From Anaerolineaceae bacterium (GTDB lineage: Bacteria; Chloroflexota; Anaerolineae; Aggregatilineales; Phototrophicaceae), in the NCBI GenBank assembly GCA_020634165.1, contig JACKCF010000009.1, positions 1 to 64,000 on the forward strand: DNA of 64,000 nucleotides, given 5' to 3'. Numbering within the stretch: the stretch's first letter is position 1; each line of letters opens with the position of its first letter. Made by a program: the position numbers and the translations under genes. This document shows, piece by piece, positions 1 to 8,818 of the stretch. The notes beneath the pieces are model-generated. The model was not told the origin of the DNA. It saw nothing but the letters and a program-made list of their open reading frames with translations, and ran no database searches.

Positions 1-291
1 AGTATGGCACGTGATTATGGTGCGCCTAATCGCATTGAGGTTAAACTCGACATGTCTGGCGATAAGGTCAAGATGAGTGTTGAAGACGACGGTAATGGTT
101 TCGATGCCTCTGTGCTGCAAGATTCTGTATTAGCCGAACAAGCTCACGATGCACGCATCAAGGGCTTGAATATGCTGCAAGATAAGTTGGAACTTGTCGG
201 CGGCGTTATCCACGTACAAAGTTCTGAGGTCGATGGCACGGTGGTGCGTATGGAAATTCCGGCTGGGGAACCCATCGCAAACATGTCCTAG
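1..291 (+). CDS. Sensor histidine kinase, C-terminal ATPase fragment (5' truncated by window)
   Basis: Only the last ~96 codons are present; the frame is open to base 1, so the gene starts upstream of the window. The visible part is the end of a HATPase_c domain. The acidic-glycine G1-type box VEDDGNGFD lies near residue 27, followed by KGLNMLQDKLELVGG (G2-type region) and a final beta strand GTVVRMEIP. The short GLxxMxxRxxxxGG-like block is typical of NarL/DegS-type kinases that pair with LuxR-type regulators. It would autophosphorylate a histidine in the missing DHp domain. A strong intrinsic terminator follows directly, so it is transcribed separately from the Tad operon. Sensor domain and ligand cannot be judged. 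Confidence 0.8.
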   Translation, partial: SMARDYGAPNRIEVKLDMSGDKVKMSVEDDGNGFDASVLQDSVLAEQAHDARIKGLNMLQDKLELVGGVIHVQSSEVDGTVVRMEIPAGEPIANMS

Positions 292-320
292 GTTCCGTCC
301 CGACGGTGTAAAAAGATGAT

Positions 321-366
321 AAAGACATGTCCAAATTGAGGCTGGCATGTCTTTATTCTTTTTTAC
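321..366 (+). terminator. Intrinsic terminator after the histidine kinase
   Basis: AAAGACATG (321-329) pairs with CATGTCTTT (346-354), extended by CC/GG with a bulged T, and is followed by a T-rich run (355-366). It separates the kinase from the Tad operon. Confidence 0.8.
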
Positions 367-434
367 GGATTCCTAAAACAATATGGGCAATCTCCTTACA
401 AATTCCGTAATAGTCAGACACTACCAAGGTACGT

Positions 435-462
435 TTGACAATTAATCGCATTGCATTACACT
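435..462 (+). promoter_or_regulatory. Probable sigma-70-type promoter of the Tad operon
   Basis: A perfect -35 TTGACA (435-440) is followed after 16 bp by TACACT (457-462, 4 of 6 matches to TATAAT). It lies about 120 bp upstream of the first Tad gene in an otherwise gene-free gap (292-579). Confidence 0.5.
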
Positions 463-579
463 TAAAATGAACCTCAACCTTAATATCGCATTGTGTGGTT
501 TCATTATATTATTGACTGAAGTAATTAACGGCGATTTGTCGCTCATGTGGGGGCGATCAATTCCAATACGGAGAGAAAC

Positions 580-1785
580 ATGAATTCAAGGACTCGGCTG
601 TTCCTGCTCATCGCCATAATCATCATTGTGGTTGCGGTAATAGCAGCCCTACTGCTCCAGAACAACTCAGGTGAGACACCTGCGGGTTCAACGCCGTCTG
701 CAACAACCGCAGCGCAACCAACCCGTGAAACGACAACATCACGTTCTACACCTGAGCCAACAGCAGAACCCATTCAGGTCGTAGAAGTCGTAATTGCTGT
801 TCAGGATATCCCGCGTGGTCTGCCAATTGCTGAAAATATGGTCGCAACGGTCCAGATTCCTGAGCAATTTGCACCTTTCAGCGCCTTCTCAGTTGCTGAA
901 GATGTCATTGGCAAGATCGCACGCACAGATATCGCACGCGAAGAAATCATTATTCAGGGCAAGGTCGTTGATGACCTGGTTGCACTGGCCAACAGCGGTA
1001 GTGTTGGTTCCGATGCGGCAGCCGTACTGCCCTCAAACCGCGTTCTGGTCGCTGTACCGATGGATCGCCTGACGAGCGTAGCATATGCGATTCAGCCAGG
1101 TGACCGTGTGGACATCATGGTTTCCCTGCTCTTCATTGATGTTGACGATCAGTTCCAATCACAGGAACCTAACGAATTTTCGTTCATGTACCTAGACCCG
1201 GATAACATACTCACCTTCTCCGAACCAATAGGTGGTCGCTTCGACACTCGTATCATCCCGAATCTAGGCACCCAAGCAGTCATGATTCGTCCATCGGAAC
1301 CACAACGCCCTCGCCTGACAACACAACGTACCATTCAGAACGCTCTCGTTGTGAATGTTGGCGACTTCCCAGCAGATGGTCGTCTGTTCATTGCTCCGAC
1401 ACCCACCCCTCTGCCTCAGGCAGAGGAAGAAGCATCTACGGAAGGTACCACTCGCCGTACAGAAGAAGGCACGCCGCTCCCGCCAACTGAAGTGCCACGT
1501 CCTGATATCATTGCATTGGCTGTATCACCACAGGAAGCCGTTGTTCTGACATGGTACGTTGAAGCCGGTGTCCCGATTACATTCGCCCTACGTTCGGCAT
1601 CCAGCACCTCACTTACTGAGACTGATCCGGTCACACTTGATTACATTCTCAACCGTTTCCGCATTACGTTGCCGGATCGTCTGCCATACAGCATCGAACC
1701 AGCCATCCGCAGCATCCGTCAGTTGGAAGTTGGTACGCGCATTCAGCTCAATACAACTACCAGTCAACCACAAGAGAACCCGTAA
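580..1785 (+). CDS. cpaB: Flp pilus assembly protein CpaB (SAF domain)
   Basis: A 401-aa protein with one N-terminal membrane segment (about residues 5-27), a Thr/Pro/Ser-rich linker (about 30-65), then a SAF domain (IAVQDIPRGLPI onward) and an RcpC/CpaB-type domain containing VAVPMDRLTSVAYAIQPGDRVDIMV. CpaB proteins are periplasmic or extracytoplasmic parts of Tad/Flp pilus machines. In diderms they contact the secretin; here no secretin gene is seen, which fits a cell with one membrane. ATG 580 is chosen because CGGAGAG sits just upstream; an in-frame GTG at 547 would add 11 residues. First gene of the cluster, 15 nt before tadZ. A second PT-rich insert (PTPTPLP...) splits the RcpC-like part. 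Confidence 0.82.
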   Translation: MNSRTRLFLLIAIIIIVVAVIAALLLQNNSGETPAGSTPSATTAAQPTRETTTSRSTPEPTAEPIQVVEVVIAVQDIPRGLPIAENMVATVQIPEQFAPFSAFSVAEDVIGKIARTDIAREEIIIQGKVVDDLVALANSGSVGSDAAAVLPSNRVLVAVPMDRLTSVAYAIQPGDRVDIMVSLLFIDVDDQFQSQEPNEFSFMYLDPDNILTFSEPIGGRFDTRIIPNLGTQAVMIRPSEPQRPRLTTQRTIQNALVVNVGDFPADGRLFIAPTPTPLPQAEEEASTEGTTRRTEEGTPLPPTEVPRPDIIALAVSPQEAVVLTWYVEAGVPITFALRSASSTSLTETDPVTLDYILNRFRITLPDRLPYSIEPAIRSIRQLEVGTRIQLNTTTSQPQENP

Positions 1786-1800
1786 GATAGGTGTAGGACA

Positions 1801-3123
1801 ATGAAGCGACAAGATGATGGCAACGATACCATCACGATAATACTTGTAGACGACATACAGGATGCGCGTGATGGTATCCAACGCCTTCTGTCCTTCGAAC
1901 AAGATTTCAAGGTCGTTGGCACGGCCGCTGATGGACGCCAAGGGGTTGCTTTAGCACAGGAAGTGCAGCCCGATATCGTGATCATGGACATTAACATGCC
2001 CGATATGGACGGTCTGGAAGCTGCCAGTCGTATCACCAAAGCGCTACCATTTGTCGGGGTCATCATGATGTCCGTTCAGGATGACCCTGACTATATGCAA
2101 CGTGCAATGCTCGCTGGCGCGCGATTCTTCCTTAGTAAGCCACCTAGCACAGATCAGCTATATAGCACAATCCGCAATGTGTATGAGCAATATGCCCCCA
2201 TTCGTGACCGTTTCCGTCGGATGAATGACCCGTCGGCGATGCTGATGGACCCATCTGACGAGAAGCGCCCGGATGATGGTACCCGTGCTGGCCATGTCAT
2301 CGTGGTATACAGCCCTGCTGGTGGTACGGGTTGTACCACCATCGCGACAAACCTGGCATCGGGCCTTATGAAGGAAGACGTTAAAACCTTAGTTGTTGAT
2401 GCTGATCTCGAATTTGGGGATATTGGCACATTCCTGGACCTCAGATCACAATCAACAATTGCGGAATTGGCTGACAAGACAGACGATCTTGATGCTGAGT
2501 ACTTCGACAGTGTTGTGGCTACACACAACAGTGGCATTCGCGTTCTGTTAAGCCCACCCTTGCCCAATGTTGGTGCTGACATACGTGAGCTGAATCCAGA
2601 TGCGGTCACGGCAATTATTGAACAAATCCGCTACTACTATGACTTTGTCGTGGTGGACACAAGCCACAACATCGATGCAGTTGTTGCCGGATTACTAGAA
2701 ATGGCCAGCAAGATTCTGATTGTGGTAACGCCAACTCTACCAGCCATTAAGAACGTTAAGCTGGTGCTCGACCTGCTGGAAAAGAGCCAGGTTGACAGAG
2801 AGAAAGTCGCCCTGGTGGTGAACAAGGCTATCGAGAATCCATCGCGGCAGCAACGGGCGCACCCGACTCCAGATCGTATTTCCAACTATCTGAAGATGGA
2901 AGTCACAGCGGCTATTCCGCTTACTGAAGAGTATTTCATCCTGAATGCAATCAACAAGGGCGTTCCGGTTATCGCTATGCGCGATCCCAACAAGCCTATC
3001 GTCAAACGGCTGCTGGAGTTGTCGGATACGCTCTATGGCAGTATGATGGGTACACTTGTTGAGAAAGAAGACACTTCAAAATCGAAAGAACGGCGCGGGC
3101 TGTTTTCGTTTGGTAAGAGCTAG
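1801..3123 (+). CDS. tadZ: TadZ/CpaE-like protein: receiver domain fused to MinD-type ATPase
   Basis: The first ~125 of 440 residues are a response-regulator receiver domain with the acidic pair VDD (D17, D18), the phosphoacceptor D63 in IMDINMPDMDG, and the conserved lysine in FLSKPP. From about residue 167 comes a SIMIBI ATPase domain. Its P-loop is atypical (SPAGGTGCTT): both signature lysines are missing, as often seen in TadZ/CpaE. The later VVDADLEFGDIGTFLD block fits MinD-type proteins. TadZ recruits or positions the Tad machine at the membrane. The receiver domain suggests placement controlled by phosphorylation or by protein contacts. Directly downstream of cpaB (15-nt gap), in the tad operon. 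Confidence 0.85.
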   Translation: MKRQDDGNDTITIILVDDIQDARDGIQRLLSFEQDFKVVGTAADGRQGVALAQEVQPDIVIMDINMPDMDGLEAASRITKALPFVGVIMMSVQDDPDYMQRAMLAGARFFLSKPPSTDQLYSTIRNVYEQYAPIRDRFRRMNDPSAMLMDPSDEKRPDDGTRAGHVIVVYSPAGGTGCTTIATNLASGLMKEDVKTLVVDADLEFGDIGTFLDLRSQSTIAELADKTDDLDAEYFDSVVATHNSGIRVLLSPPLPNVGADIRELNPDAVTAIIEQIRYYYDFVVVDTSHNIDAVVAGLLEMASKILIVVTPTLPAIKNVKLVLDLLEKSQVDREKVALVVNKAIENPSRQQRAHPTPDRISNYLKMEVTAAIPLTEEYFILNAINKGVPVIAMRDPNKPIVKRLLELSDTLYGSMMGTLVEKEDTSKSKERRGLFSFGKS

Positions 3124-3210
3124 GAACTACCCTATTGTGGTCCCTGGGCCGACCGAATATTCAGACTTAAATCCGCCGACCATACGCCAGCAGTTTAATG
3201 GAGTCAGGTG

Positions 3211-4587
3211 ATGTCATTATTACGACGCATTGAAAAAGGTGGTTCAAAAGGCGATGGCGAGCAGTCACAGGGTGGCGGTAATACTAATCGCACACCCACG
3301 AATCGCAAGCCAACGCCGGGCGGGCAAGAAGGCTACGCTGATCTTAAGACCCGTATCCAGAATAAATTGCTTTCCGAGCTAGATCCTTCCCTGGATATTT
3401 CTCGCAAAGACGAAATTCGGCGCCAGATTCAGGAATTATTCAATAATATTCTGGCAGAAGAAAATATCGTCATTGCAAAATCTGAGCGCGAACGGCTTTT
3501 TAAGACTATCATCGCCGATATTCTCGGATTTGGTCCACTAGAAGCATTGCTTTCAGATGATACTGTTACAGAAATCATGGTCAATGGACCAAAGAACGTG
3601 TTCGTTGAACGCAAGGGCCGCGTGACACTTGCAGGTGTCAGCTTCGACGATGATGACCACGTTATGCGCGTGATTGATCGTATCGTTGCTCCGCTGGGTC
3701 GTCGTGTTGATGAAAGCCAGCCGCTGGTGGATGCTCGTCTCCCAGATGGTTCTCGTGTGAATGTGGTTATTCGTCCGATTGCTCTGTGCGGCCCAACGAT
3801 TACAATTCGTAAATTCTCCAAAACACCCTACACTGTTCAGGACCTCATTAACTTCGGGTCGATGACGGCAGAAATCGCGCATTTTTTGCGTGCATGCGTT
3901 ATCAGTAGCCTAAATATGGTCGTCTCCGGTGGTACGGGTTCTGGCAAGACGACGCTCCTCAATGTGCTGTCAAGCTTCATCCCTAACGATGAGCGCATCA
4001 TTACAGTAGAAAACGCAGCCGAATTGCAGCTTCAGCAGGAACATGTCGTTCCGCTGGAAAGCCGCCCTGCCAATATTGAAGGCAAAGGCGCGATTGAAAT
4101 TCGCGATCTTGTTGTCAACTGTTTGCGTATGCGTCCTGAGCGCATTGTTGTTGGGGAATGCCGTAGCGGTGAAGCTTTGGACATGCTCCAGGCAATGAAT
4201 ACGGGTCACGATGGCTCCCTGACGACGCTCCATGCGAACTCCCCACGCGATAGCGTCGCACGTCTGGAAGTTATGTGCTTGATGGCTGGTATGGACCTGC
4301 CGACGCGCGCGATCCGTGAACAGATTGCCAGTGCTGTTGACTGTATTGTGCAACAGTCGCGTTTACGTGACGGCACCCGTAAGATTATGGAAATCTCTGA
4401 AGTGCAGGGCATGGAAGGTGAAATGATCACCATGTCTGGCATATTTGAGTTTGAACAGACCGGTTATGAAGAGGGCCGTATTGTTGGTCGCATTCGCCCA
4501 ACAGGTATTCGTCCTAAATTTATTGACCGGATCGAAGATGCGGGTATCACCCTACCACCAACTGTATTTGGTGTAGGACGCCGCTAG
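3211..4587 (+). CDS. tadA: Tad secretion ATPase TadA/CpaF (VirB11 family)
   Basis: A 458-aa hexameric secretion ATPase that would power Flp pilus assembly at the cytoplasmic face. The N-terminal ~40 residues are polar and Gly/Gln-rich. The CpaF N-domain follows (ADILGFGPLEALLSD..VTEIMVNGP). The ATPase core has Walker A GGTGSGKTT near residue 241, an Asp/His-box-like RPERIVVGE region and AMNTGHDGSLTTLHAN. ATG 3211 is preferred because GGAG lies 7 nt upstream; a GTG directly before it is the alternative. An 87-nt gap after tadZ contains no terminator. Confidence 0.92.
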   Translation: MSLLRRIEKGGSKGDGEQSQGGGNTNRTPTNRKPTPGGQEGYADLKTRIQNKLLSELDPSLDISRKDEIRRQIQELFNNILAEENIVIAKSERERLFKTIIADILGFGPLEALLSDDTVTEIMVNGPKNVFVERKGRVTLAGVSFDDDDHVMRVIDRIVAPLGRRVDESQPLVDARLPDGSRVNVVIRPIALCGPTITIRKFSKTPYTVQDLINFGSMTAEIAHFLRACVISSLNMVVSGGTGSGKTTLLNVLSSFIPNDERIITVENAAELQLQQEHVVPLESRPANIEGKGAIEIRDLVVNCLRMRPERIVVGECRSGEALDMLQAMNTGHDGSLTTLHANSPRDSVARLEVMCLMAGMDLPTRAIREQIASAVDCIVQQSRLRDGTRKIMEISEVQGMEGEMITMSGIFEFEQTGYEEGRIVGRIRPTGIRPKFIDRIEDAGITLPPTVFGVGRR

Positions 4588-4664
4588 ATCACACAGCATG
4601 TGTGGCATTCGTGCCCAACAGAATAAATGTTTGAAACTGCCCGGAATCGGAGAGGCGTGACTAC

Positions 4665-5660
4665 ATGTTAGGACCTGAGCAATTACTGATTTTAGGGGTT
4701 GCCGGGGCAATCGCCATAGGCATTATCATTTTCGGCGCGATTACCAGCCGACGTGAAGATCTGGTTGAAGCCCGCCTAGGGCAAATCGATTCAGAATTGA
4801 ATGATTTCCCTGAATATGAAAATGGCGAGGGAGAAGGTGCCGATTCCGGCATCGACGAAGGTCGAAAGCTCCTTGAGCCTATAAATGACTACTTGTCTGA
4901 ACGAAAGTTCGGCAAAAATGCACGACGGCGGCTTGCCCGTGCAGATATTAAGCTGACGGTTGCTGAATATGCTGTCGCACAGGTCGCTTCAGTCGCCGCC
5001 GGGTTTGCGATCTTTTATCTGATCCTGTTCCCTGGCACCGTTGCGATGGCACTTGTGGGTGCTGCTGTCGGATTTTTCTTCCCGCGCATCTATGTTGGTC
5101 GTGCAATCAATAAACGCCTGATTGCCTTTGAAACACAACTACCTGATACGCTTGGTCTATGGGTCAATGCCCTGCGGTCTGGTTATAGTGTTTTGCAATC
5201 AATGGAAGCGATTGCACAGGATGCCCCAGAACCTACGCAGAGCGAATTCCAGCGCGTTGTACAGGAAGTACAGATCGGCATTGATATGCCGGATGCACTC
5301 GATCACATGCTGGAACGACTTGACAGCCCCGACCTTGACCTCGTCGTTACTGCCGTGAATATCCAGCGCGAAGTCGGTGGTAACCTGGCAGAAATTCTCG
5401 AAGTCATCTCTGGCACCATTCGTGAGCGCATCAAGCTTAAAGGTGAAATCCGCGTTCTGACGTCACAGGGTCGTATCACGGGTTACGTGATCAGTGGTTT
5501 GCCAATTGCTGTTGCTCTGCTGCTCATGGGCGTCAACCAAGAGTACATGGGCCGTATGTTCACAAATCGTGAATGCGGTTGGCCAATGGTTGGATTGGGC
5601 CTCGCACTGATTGGTATGGGTGGTGCCCTTATCCAGAAGATCGTAGACATTGATATTTAA
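4665..5660 (+). CDS. tadB: Tad inner-membrane platform protein TadB (T2SSF domain)
   Basis: A 331-aa membrane protein. One N-terminal helix (ILGVAGAIAIGIIIFGAI) is followed by a cytoplasmic stretch, two central helices near residues 105-145, a T2SS-F domain containing LPDTLGLWVNALRSGYSVLQSME and REVGGNLAEILEVISGTIRER, and C-terminal helices. TadB and TadC together form the platform that couples TadA to pilin insertion. GGAGAGG lies upstream of ATG 4665. Located between tadA and tadC in the same orientation. Confidence 0.88.
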   Translation: MLGPEQLLILGVAGAIAIGIIIFGAITSRREDLVEARLGQIDSELNDFPEYENGEGEGADSGIDEGRKLLEPINDYLSERKFGKNARRRLARADIKLTVAEYAVAQVASVAAGFAIFYLILFPGTVAMALVGAAVGFFFPRIYVGRAINKRLIAFETQLPDTLGLWVNALRSGYSVLQSMEAIAQDAPEPTQSEFQRVVQEVQIGIDMPDALDHMLERLDSPDLDLVVTAVNIQREVGGNLAEILEVISGTIRERIKLKGEIRVLTSQGRITGYVISGLPIAVALLLMGVNQEYMGRMFTNRECGWPMVGLGLALIGMGGALIQKIVDIDI

Positions 5661-5705
5661 CGTACACATTGCGGTGTAAGCCAAGTCGTAGACAGGAAGG
5701 TCACC

Positions 5706-6650
5706 ATGGAAGCCCTTCAACCCTATTTGCCCTTGATTATTGCGATGGCGGTTTTGTTCATCATTGGTGTCATGCTATATATCGGACTGCGCGACGATAG
5801 TGGCCGCGATCCGTTGCAGGAACGCCTGGAGCATTACGGGATCAACGATATTGAAGTTGACTCCCTAGAAGAGGTTGAACTCTCTGTCGGCTTCAAAGAT
5901 CGTGTTTTTATCCCGTTTTTTAACTCCATTGCGAATGTCCTTTCAAAAGTTACTCCGCAGCGGCAGCTCGAGTCTATGCGTCGCCAGTTGGAGCAAGCTG
6001 GTCTTACAACTGACCCGACGCAGTTCTTTCTACAGCGCATCATTTTCACAATCGTGCTCGGTGTCGTTGGGCTGATCGTCGGTTTTTCGCTCTTGAGATC
6101 GGACATCACACAGGGCCTTGCATGGACACTTGGCGGTGCCGCTTTGGGTTTTTACCTACCGGTTTTGCTACTACGCAGCAAGATTGGTCGCCGCCAAGAT
6201 GCGATCCAGCGGGCATTACCCGATGCCCTCGACCTGTTGGTCATCTGTGTTGAAGCGGGTCTTGGCTTTGACCAGGCGATGGGTAAAGTCTATGAAAAAT
6301 GGGACAACGAACTCGCGCTCGCATTTGGCCGCGTACTGCGTGAAATCCAGCTAGGTAAGCAACGTAAGGTCGCACTCAAGGATATGTCCGACCGTATGGA
6401 TATCCCCGATGTGAACTCTTTTGTTGCAGCCATTATTCAAGCTGAACAACTCGGTGTGAGTATGGGTAAGATTCTCCGCGTGCAGTCGGATCAGATGCGT
6501 GTCAAGCGGCGCCAACGCGCACAGGAGAAAGCTCATCAGGCCCCTGTAAAAATGATGTTCCCGATGGTGCTGCTCATTTTCCCATCGATGTGGGTTGTCC
6601 TGCTTGGGCCGGCCCTGTTGCAGATTATGGATGCCAATATTTCATTGTAG
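5706..6650 (+). CDS. tadC: Tad inner-membrane platform protein TadC (T2SSF domain)
   Basis: A 314-aa paralogue of TadB. It has an N-terminal helix (LIIAMAVLFIIGVMLYIGL), a polar loop, two central helices, then the T2SS-F block RALPDALDLLVICVEAGLGF and the QAEQLGVSMGKILRVQSDQMR segment, and a final membrane helix (MVLLIFPSMWVVLLGP). AGGAAGG sits 5 nt before ATG 5706. Last gene of the Tad unit; a strong terminator starts 41 nt after its stop codon. Confidence 0.88.
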   Translation: MEALQPYLPLIIAMAVLFIIGVMLYIGLRDDSGRDPLQERLEHYGINDIEVDSLEEVELSVGFKDRVFIPFFNSIANVLSKVTPQRQLESMRRQLEQAGLTTDPTQFFLQRIIFTIVLGVVGLIVGFSLLRSDITQGLAWTLGGAALGFYLPVLLLRSKIGRRQDAIQRALPDALDLLVICVEAGLGFDQAMGKVYEKWDNELALAFGRVLREIQLGKQRKVALKDMSDRMDIPDVNSFVAAIIQAEQLGVSMGKILRVQSDQMRVKRRQRAQEKAHQAPVKMMFPMVLLIFPSMWVVLLGPALLQIMDANISL

Positions 6651-6670
6651 GACCGATACTGGGTTTATCA

Positions 6671-7381
6671 ATGTCACCATTGCAAGAAGAGGCCCAGACA
6701 TCATCTGGGCTTTTTTCGTACACTTATCTCAAGCATGCTTTTAGCTGGAAACAGATCTACCATGGATTGTTGGATCTGGTCTTTCCACCGACATGTTTAC
6801 GTTGCGGACGGGTTGATACATCCTGGTGTGATGCCTGCCTTGATGAGCTTGGCCAACTGCCGATTTCTCAAATTGGCGGAGATTTGGACGCCATCACGGG
6901 TACAGTAGGCACTGGCTGGCATACGGATTTGCTGCAACATGCTGTCCAGGCGTTGAAGTATAACAATGTGCAATTATTGGCCTTACCGTTGGCCAGTCGG
7001 CTGGATCATGTCATTAGCCAGCAACCCTGGACAATTGACATGATAATACCCGTGCCATTACATAGTACGCGATTGCAAAATCGAGGGTATAATCAAGCTA
7101 AGTTAATTGCGGAGGCGCTTTCCGCACAGACTGGCATCCCAACTGTGGATGCGCTCCACCGTGAGCGTAATACCCCTTCACAGGTCGGTCTCAATCGAAA
7201 TGAGCGCCTCGCCAATGTCGAAGGAGCATTTGTGGCTACAGTTCCTAGCAACACAAAGTCAGCTCTTCTTATCGATGATGTCCGCACTACTGGCGCAACC
7301 CTCGTAGCATGCGCCACTGCCCTCAAGAACGCAGGTATTCCCAGTGTTTATGCGGCGACGATCACTGTCGCTGAGTATTAA
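6671..7381 (+). CDS. comF: ComF family phosphoribosyltransferase-like protein
   Basis: A 236-aa protein with an N-terminal zinc ribbon (CLRCGRVDTSWCDAC, four cysteines) and a C-terminal PRTase domain with the PRPP-binding loop LLIDDVRTTGATL. ComF proteins support DNA uptake in competent bacteria, probably by handling incoming single strands; a comEC gene occurs at 42875-45223. The start is uncertain. ATG 6671 is the first codon after tadC, but an intrinsic terminator (6692-6716) would then lie inside codons 8-15. The next usable start, TTG 6767, would give the usual family N-terminus (LLDLVFPPTCL) but has no clear ribosome site. Confidence 0.8.
   Translation: MSPLQEEAQTSSGLFSYTYLKHAFSWKQIYHGLLDLVFPPTCLRCGRVDTSWCDACLDELGQLPISQIGGDLDAITGTVGTGWHTDLLQHAVQALKYNNVQLLALPLASRLDHVISQQPWTIDMIIPVPLHSTRLQNRGYNQAKLIAEALSAQTGIPTVDALHRERNTPSQVGLNRNERLANVEGAFVATVPSNTKSALLIDDVRTTGATLVACATALKNAGIPSVYAATITVAEY
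6692..6716 (+). terminator. Intrinsic terminator at end of Tad operon, overlapping comF 5' end
   Basis: GCCCAGA (6692-6698) pairs with TCTGGGC (6704-6710) around a 5-nt loop, followed by TTTTTT (6711-6716). This is a textbook terminator 41 nt after the tadC stop. Confidence 0.85.
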
Positions 7382-7420
7382 TCCAATTTAGTTTCCACAT
7401 TATTTCCATTGGAGGATTCA

Positions 7421-8011
7421 ATGAACGTTACAATACGGGGTGACGGTATTCAGGTATCCGAGTCGTTGGAAGAATTTGTCCTCAACAAGGTGGATAAACT
7501 TGAGCGTTATTTGCCCAATATCACTTCGGTCCACATTGACCTGTCCCACAAGAACAATAACCGTGGGCCTGATATGGTGGTCGCGCAGATTACGGTAAAG
7601 CATCAGCGTGGCGCTATCCTACGTTCAGAAGAAAGACTTGAAAAAGAAGATCGTGACAGCATCCGCATGGCCGTAAACCATGCCGTGGATAAGATGTATC
7701 GGCGCATCCGCCGCTTTAAAGGCAAGCGGGAAAATAAGCGGCGGGAAGCCTATGTCGCGACCCTGGAAGAATTGGAAATTGCAGAAGAACTACCTGAAAG
7801 TGTAGAGCCTGAAAGCGAAAGCTCCGAGCCTGAAATCATTCGTCGCAAGAATGTTCCAGCCCGTGCGATGAATGAATCAGAAGCGATTGAACAGATGGAA
7901 TTGCTCGGTCATACCTTCTTCATGTTCTTCAATATCGATGAGAACGCCGCCAATGTTGTGTACAAACGCAAAAACGGCGGTTATGGCATCCTCGCACTCG
8001 AACTGGAGTAG
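7421..8011 (+). CDS. hpf: Long ribosome hibernation promoting factor (HPF)
   Basis: A 196-aa long-form HPF. The N-terminal S30AE domain (IQVSESLEEFVLNKVDKLERYLPN...) binds the small subunit at the tRNA/mRNA channel. A charged linker (about residues 110-145) leads to the C-terminal dimerisation domain (VPARAMNESEAIEQMELLGHTFFMFFN). Long HPF joins two 70S ribosomes into 100S dimers in starving cells. GGAGG (7411-7415) lies 5 nt before ATG 7421, which fixes the start; an in-frame TTG at 7409 is less likely. A terminator follows directly. Confidence 0.92.
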   Translation: MNVTIRGDGIQVSESLEEFVLNKVDKLERYLPNITSVHIDLSHKNNNRGPDMVVAQITVKHQRGAILRSEERLEKEDRDSIRMAVNHAVDKMYRRIRRFKGKRENKRREAYVATLEELEIAEELPESVEPESESSEPEIIRRKNVPARAMNESEAIEQMELLGHTFFMFFNIDENAANVVYKRKNGGYGILALELE

Positions 8012-8030
8012 CTAACTGTGACAACAATGC

Positions 8031-8061
8031 AGGGTGGCCAAATGGCCACCCTGTTTCTTTT
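8031..8061 (+). terminator. Intrinsic terminator after hpf
   Basis: AGGGTGGCC (8031-8039) pairs with GGCCACCCT (8044-8052) around AAAT, followed by a T-rich tract GTTTCTTTTT. It ends just before the converging glycosyltransferase gene. Confidence 0.85.
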
Positions 8062-8065
8062 TCTG

Positions 8066-8818
8066 CTAAGTTCTACTGAATTGCCGGAGCTTGAGATATT
8101 TAACGAATTCATAGTAGGCCATCAGCAGACTTAAGCGAAGGCCGTGCCAACCTTCTTTATAGCCACCAAGCTCAACATAACGCCAGCGAAATTGACGCAA
8201 CGGCTGAAGAATATAGTTCTGTGGCTTAGGGCGTATACCCTGGTCAGCTAAAATTCGCGCGTCATAGCTGGAATACTGGCGCTGCTTCTGCATAAATTGA
8301 TTAAGGCTGCGGTAGTTATAGTGGATGAAGTGATTCTGGAGCCGCCCTGACGGGCCATCACAGATGACAAGTTCATGCACTTTACGTGATTCATCGTAAT
8401 GAACACGGTCCACACGCAGCAATCGTGTTTGATAGTCAGGATACCAGCCTGCACCAAGCGTTAGTTTGCGGAACAAGTAATTATGACGTGGAATACCCCA
8501 GGCAACGTTCTCAGGCAACTCTATGACACGGCGCACTTCTTCTGCCAGAGCTGGCGTTACCCGCTCATCAGCATCAACAAATAGCACCCAATCATACTTG
8601 TCTTTAACGGCCTCAAGCGCTGCATTACGCTGGCTGGCATAGTCATCGAATTCATGCTGTACCACTTGTACGCCTATCGCAGTTGCGAGAGCGACCGTAT
8701 CATCTGTGCTAAACGAATCGAATACCAGACGGTCATCAGCAAATTGCAGCGTCTGCAAACAGCCCTGGATGTGCTTCTCTTCGTTGTAGGTGAGGACAAC
8801 GGCAATTAAGCTAGGCAT
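8066..8818 (-). CDS. Family 2 glycosyltransferase (WaaE/KdtX-like)
   Basis: A 250-aa GT-A fold transferase without membrane segments. The N-terminal strand IAVVLTYNEEKHI binds the nucleotide sugar, FSTDDTVALA follows, and the metal-binding block is VLFVDADERV. The end (KYLKLRQF) resembles lipopolysaccharide-core glucosyltransferases of the WaaE type; in a cell with one membrane it more likely acts on a glycolipid or wall polysaccharide. ATG 8818 is chosen because it gives the canonical N-terminus and overlaps the stop of the upstream transferase by 8 nt, suggesting translational coupling. Acceptor and donor sugars cannot be told from the sequence. Confidence 0.82.
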   Translation of the reverse strand: MPSLIAVVLTYNEEKHIQGCLQTLQFADDRLVFDSFSTDDTVALATAIGVQVVQHEFDDYASQRNAALEAVKDKYDWVLFVDADERVTPALAEEVRRVIELPENVAWGIPRHNYLFRKLTLGAGWYPDYQTRLLRVDRVHYDESRKVHELVICDGPSGRLQNHFIHYNYRSLNQFMQKQRQYSSYDARILADQGIRPKPQNYILQPLRQFRWRYVELGGYKEGWHGLRLSLLMAYYEFVKYLKLRQFSRT

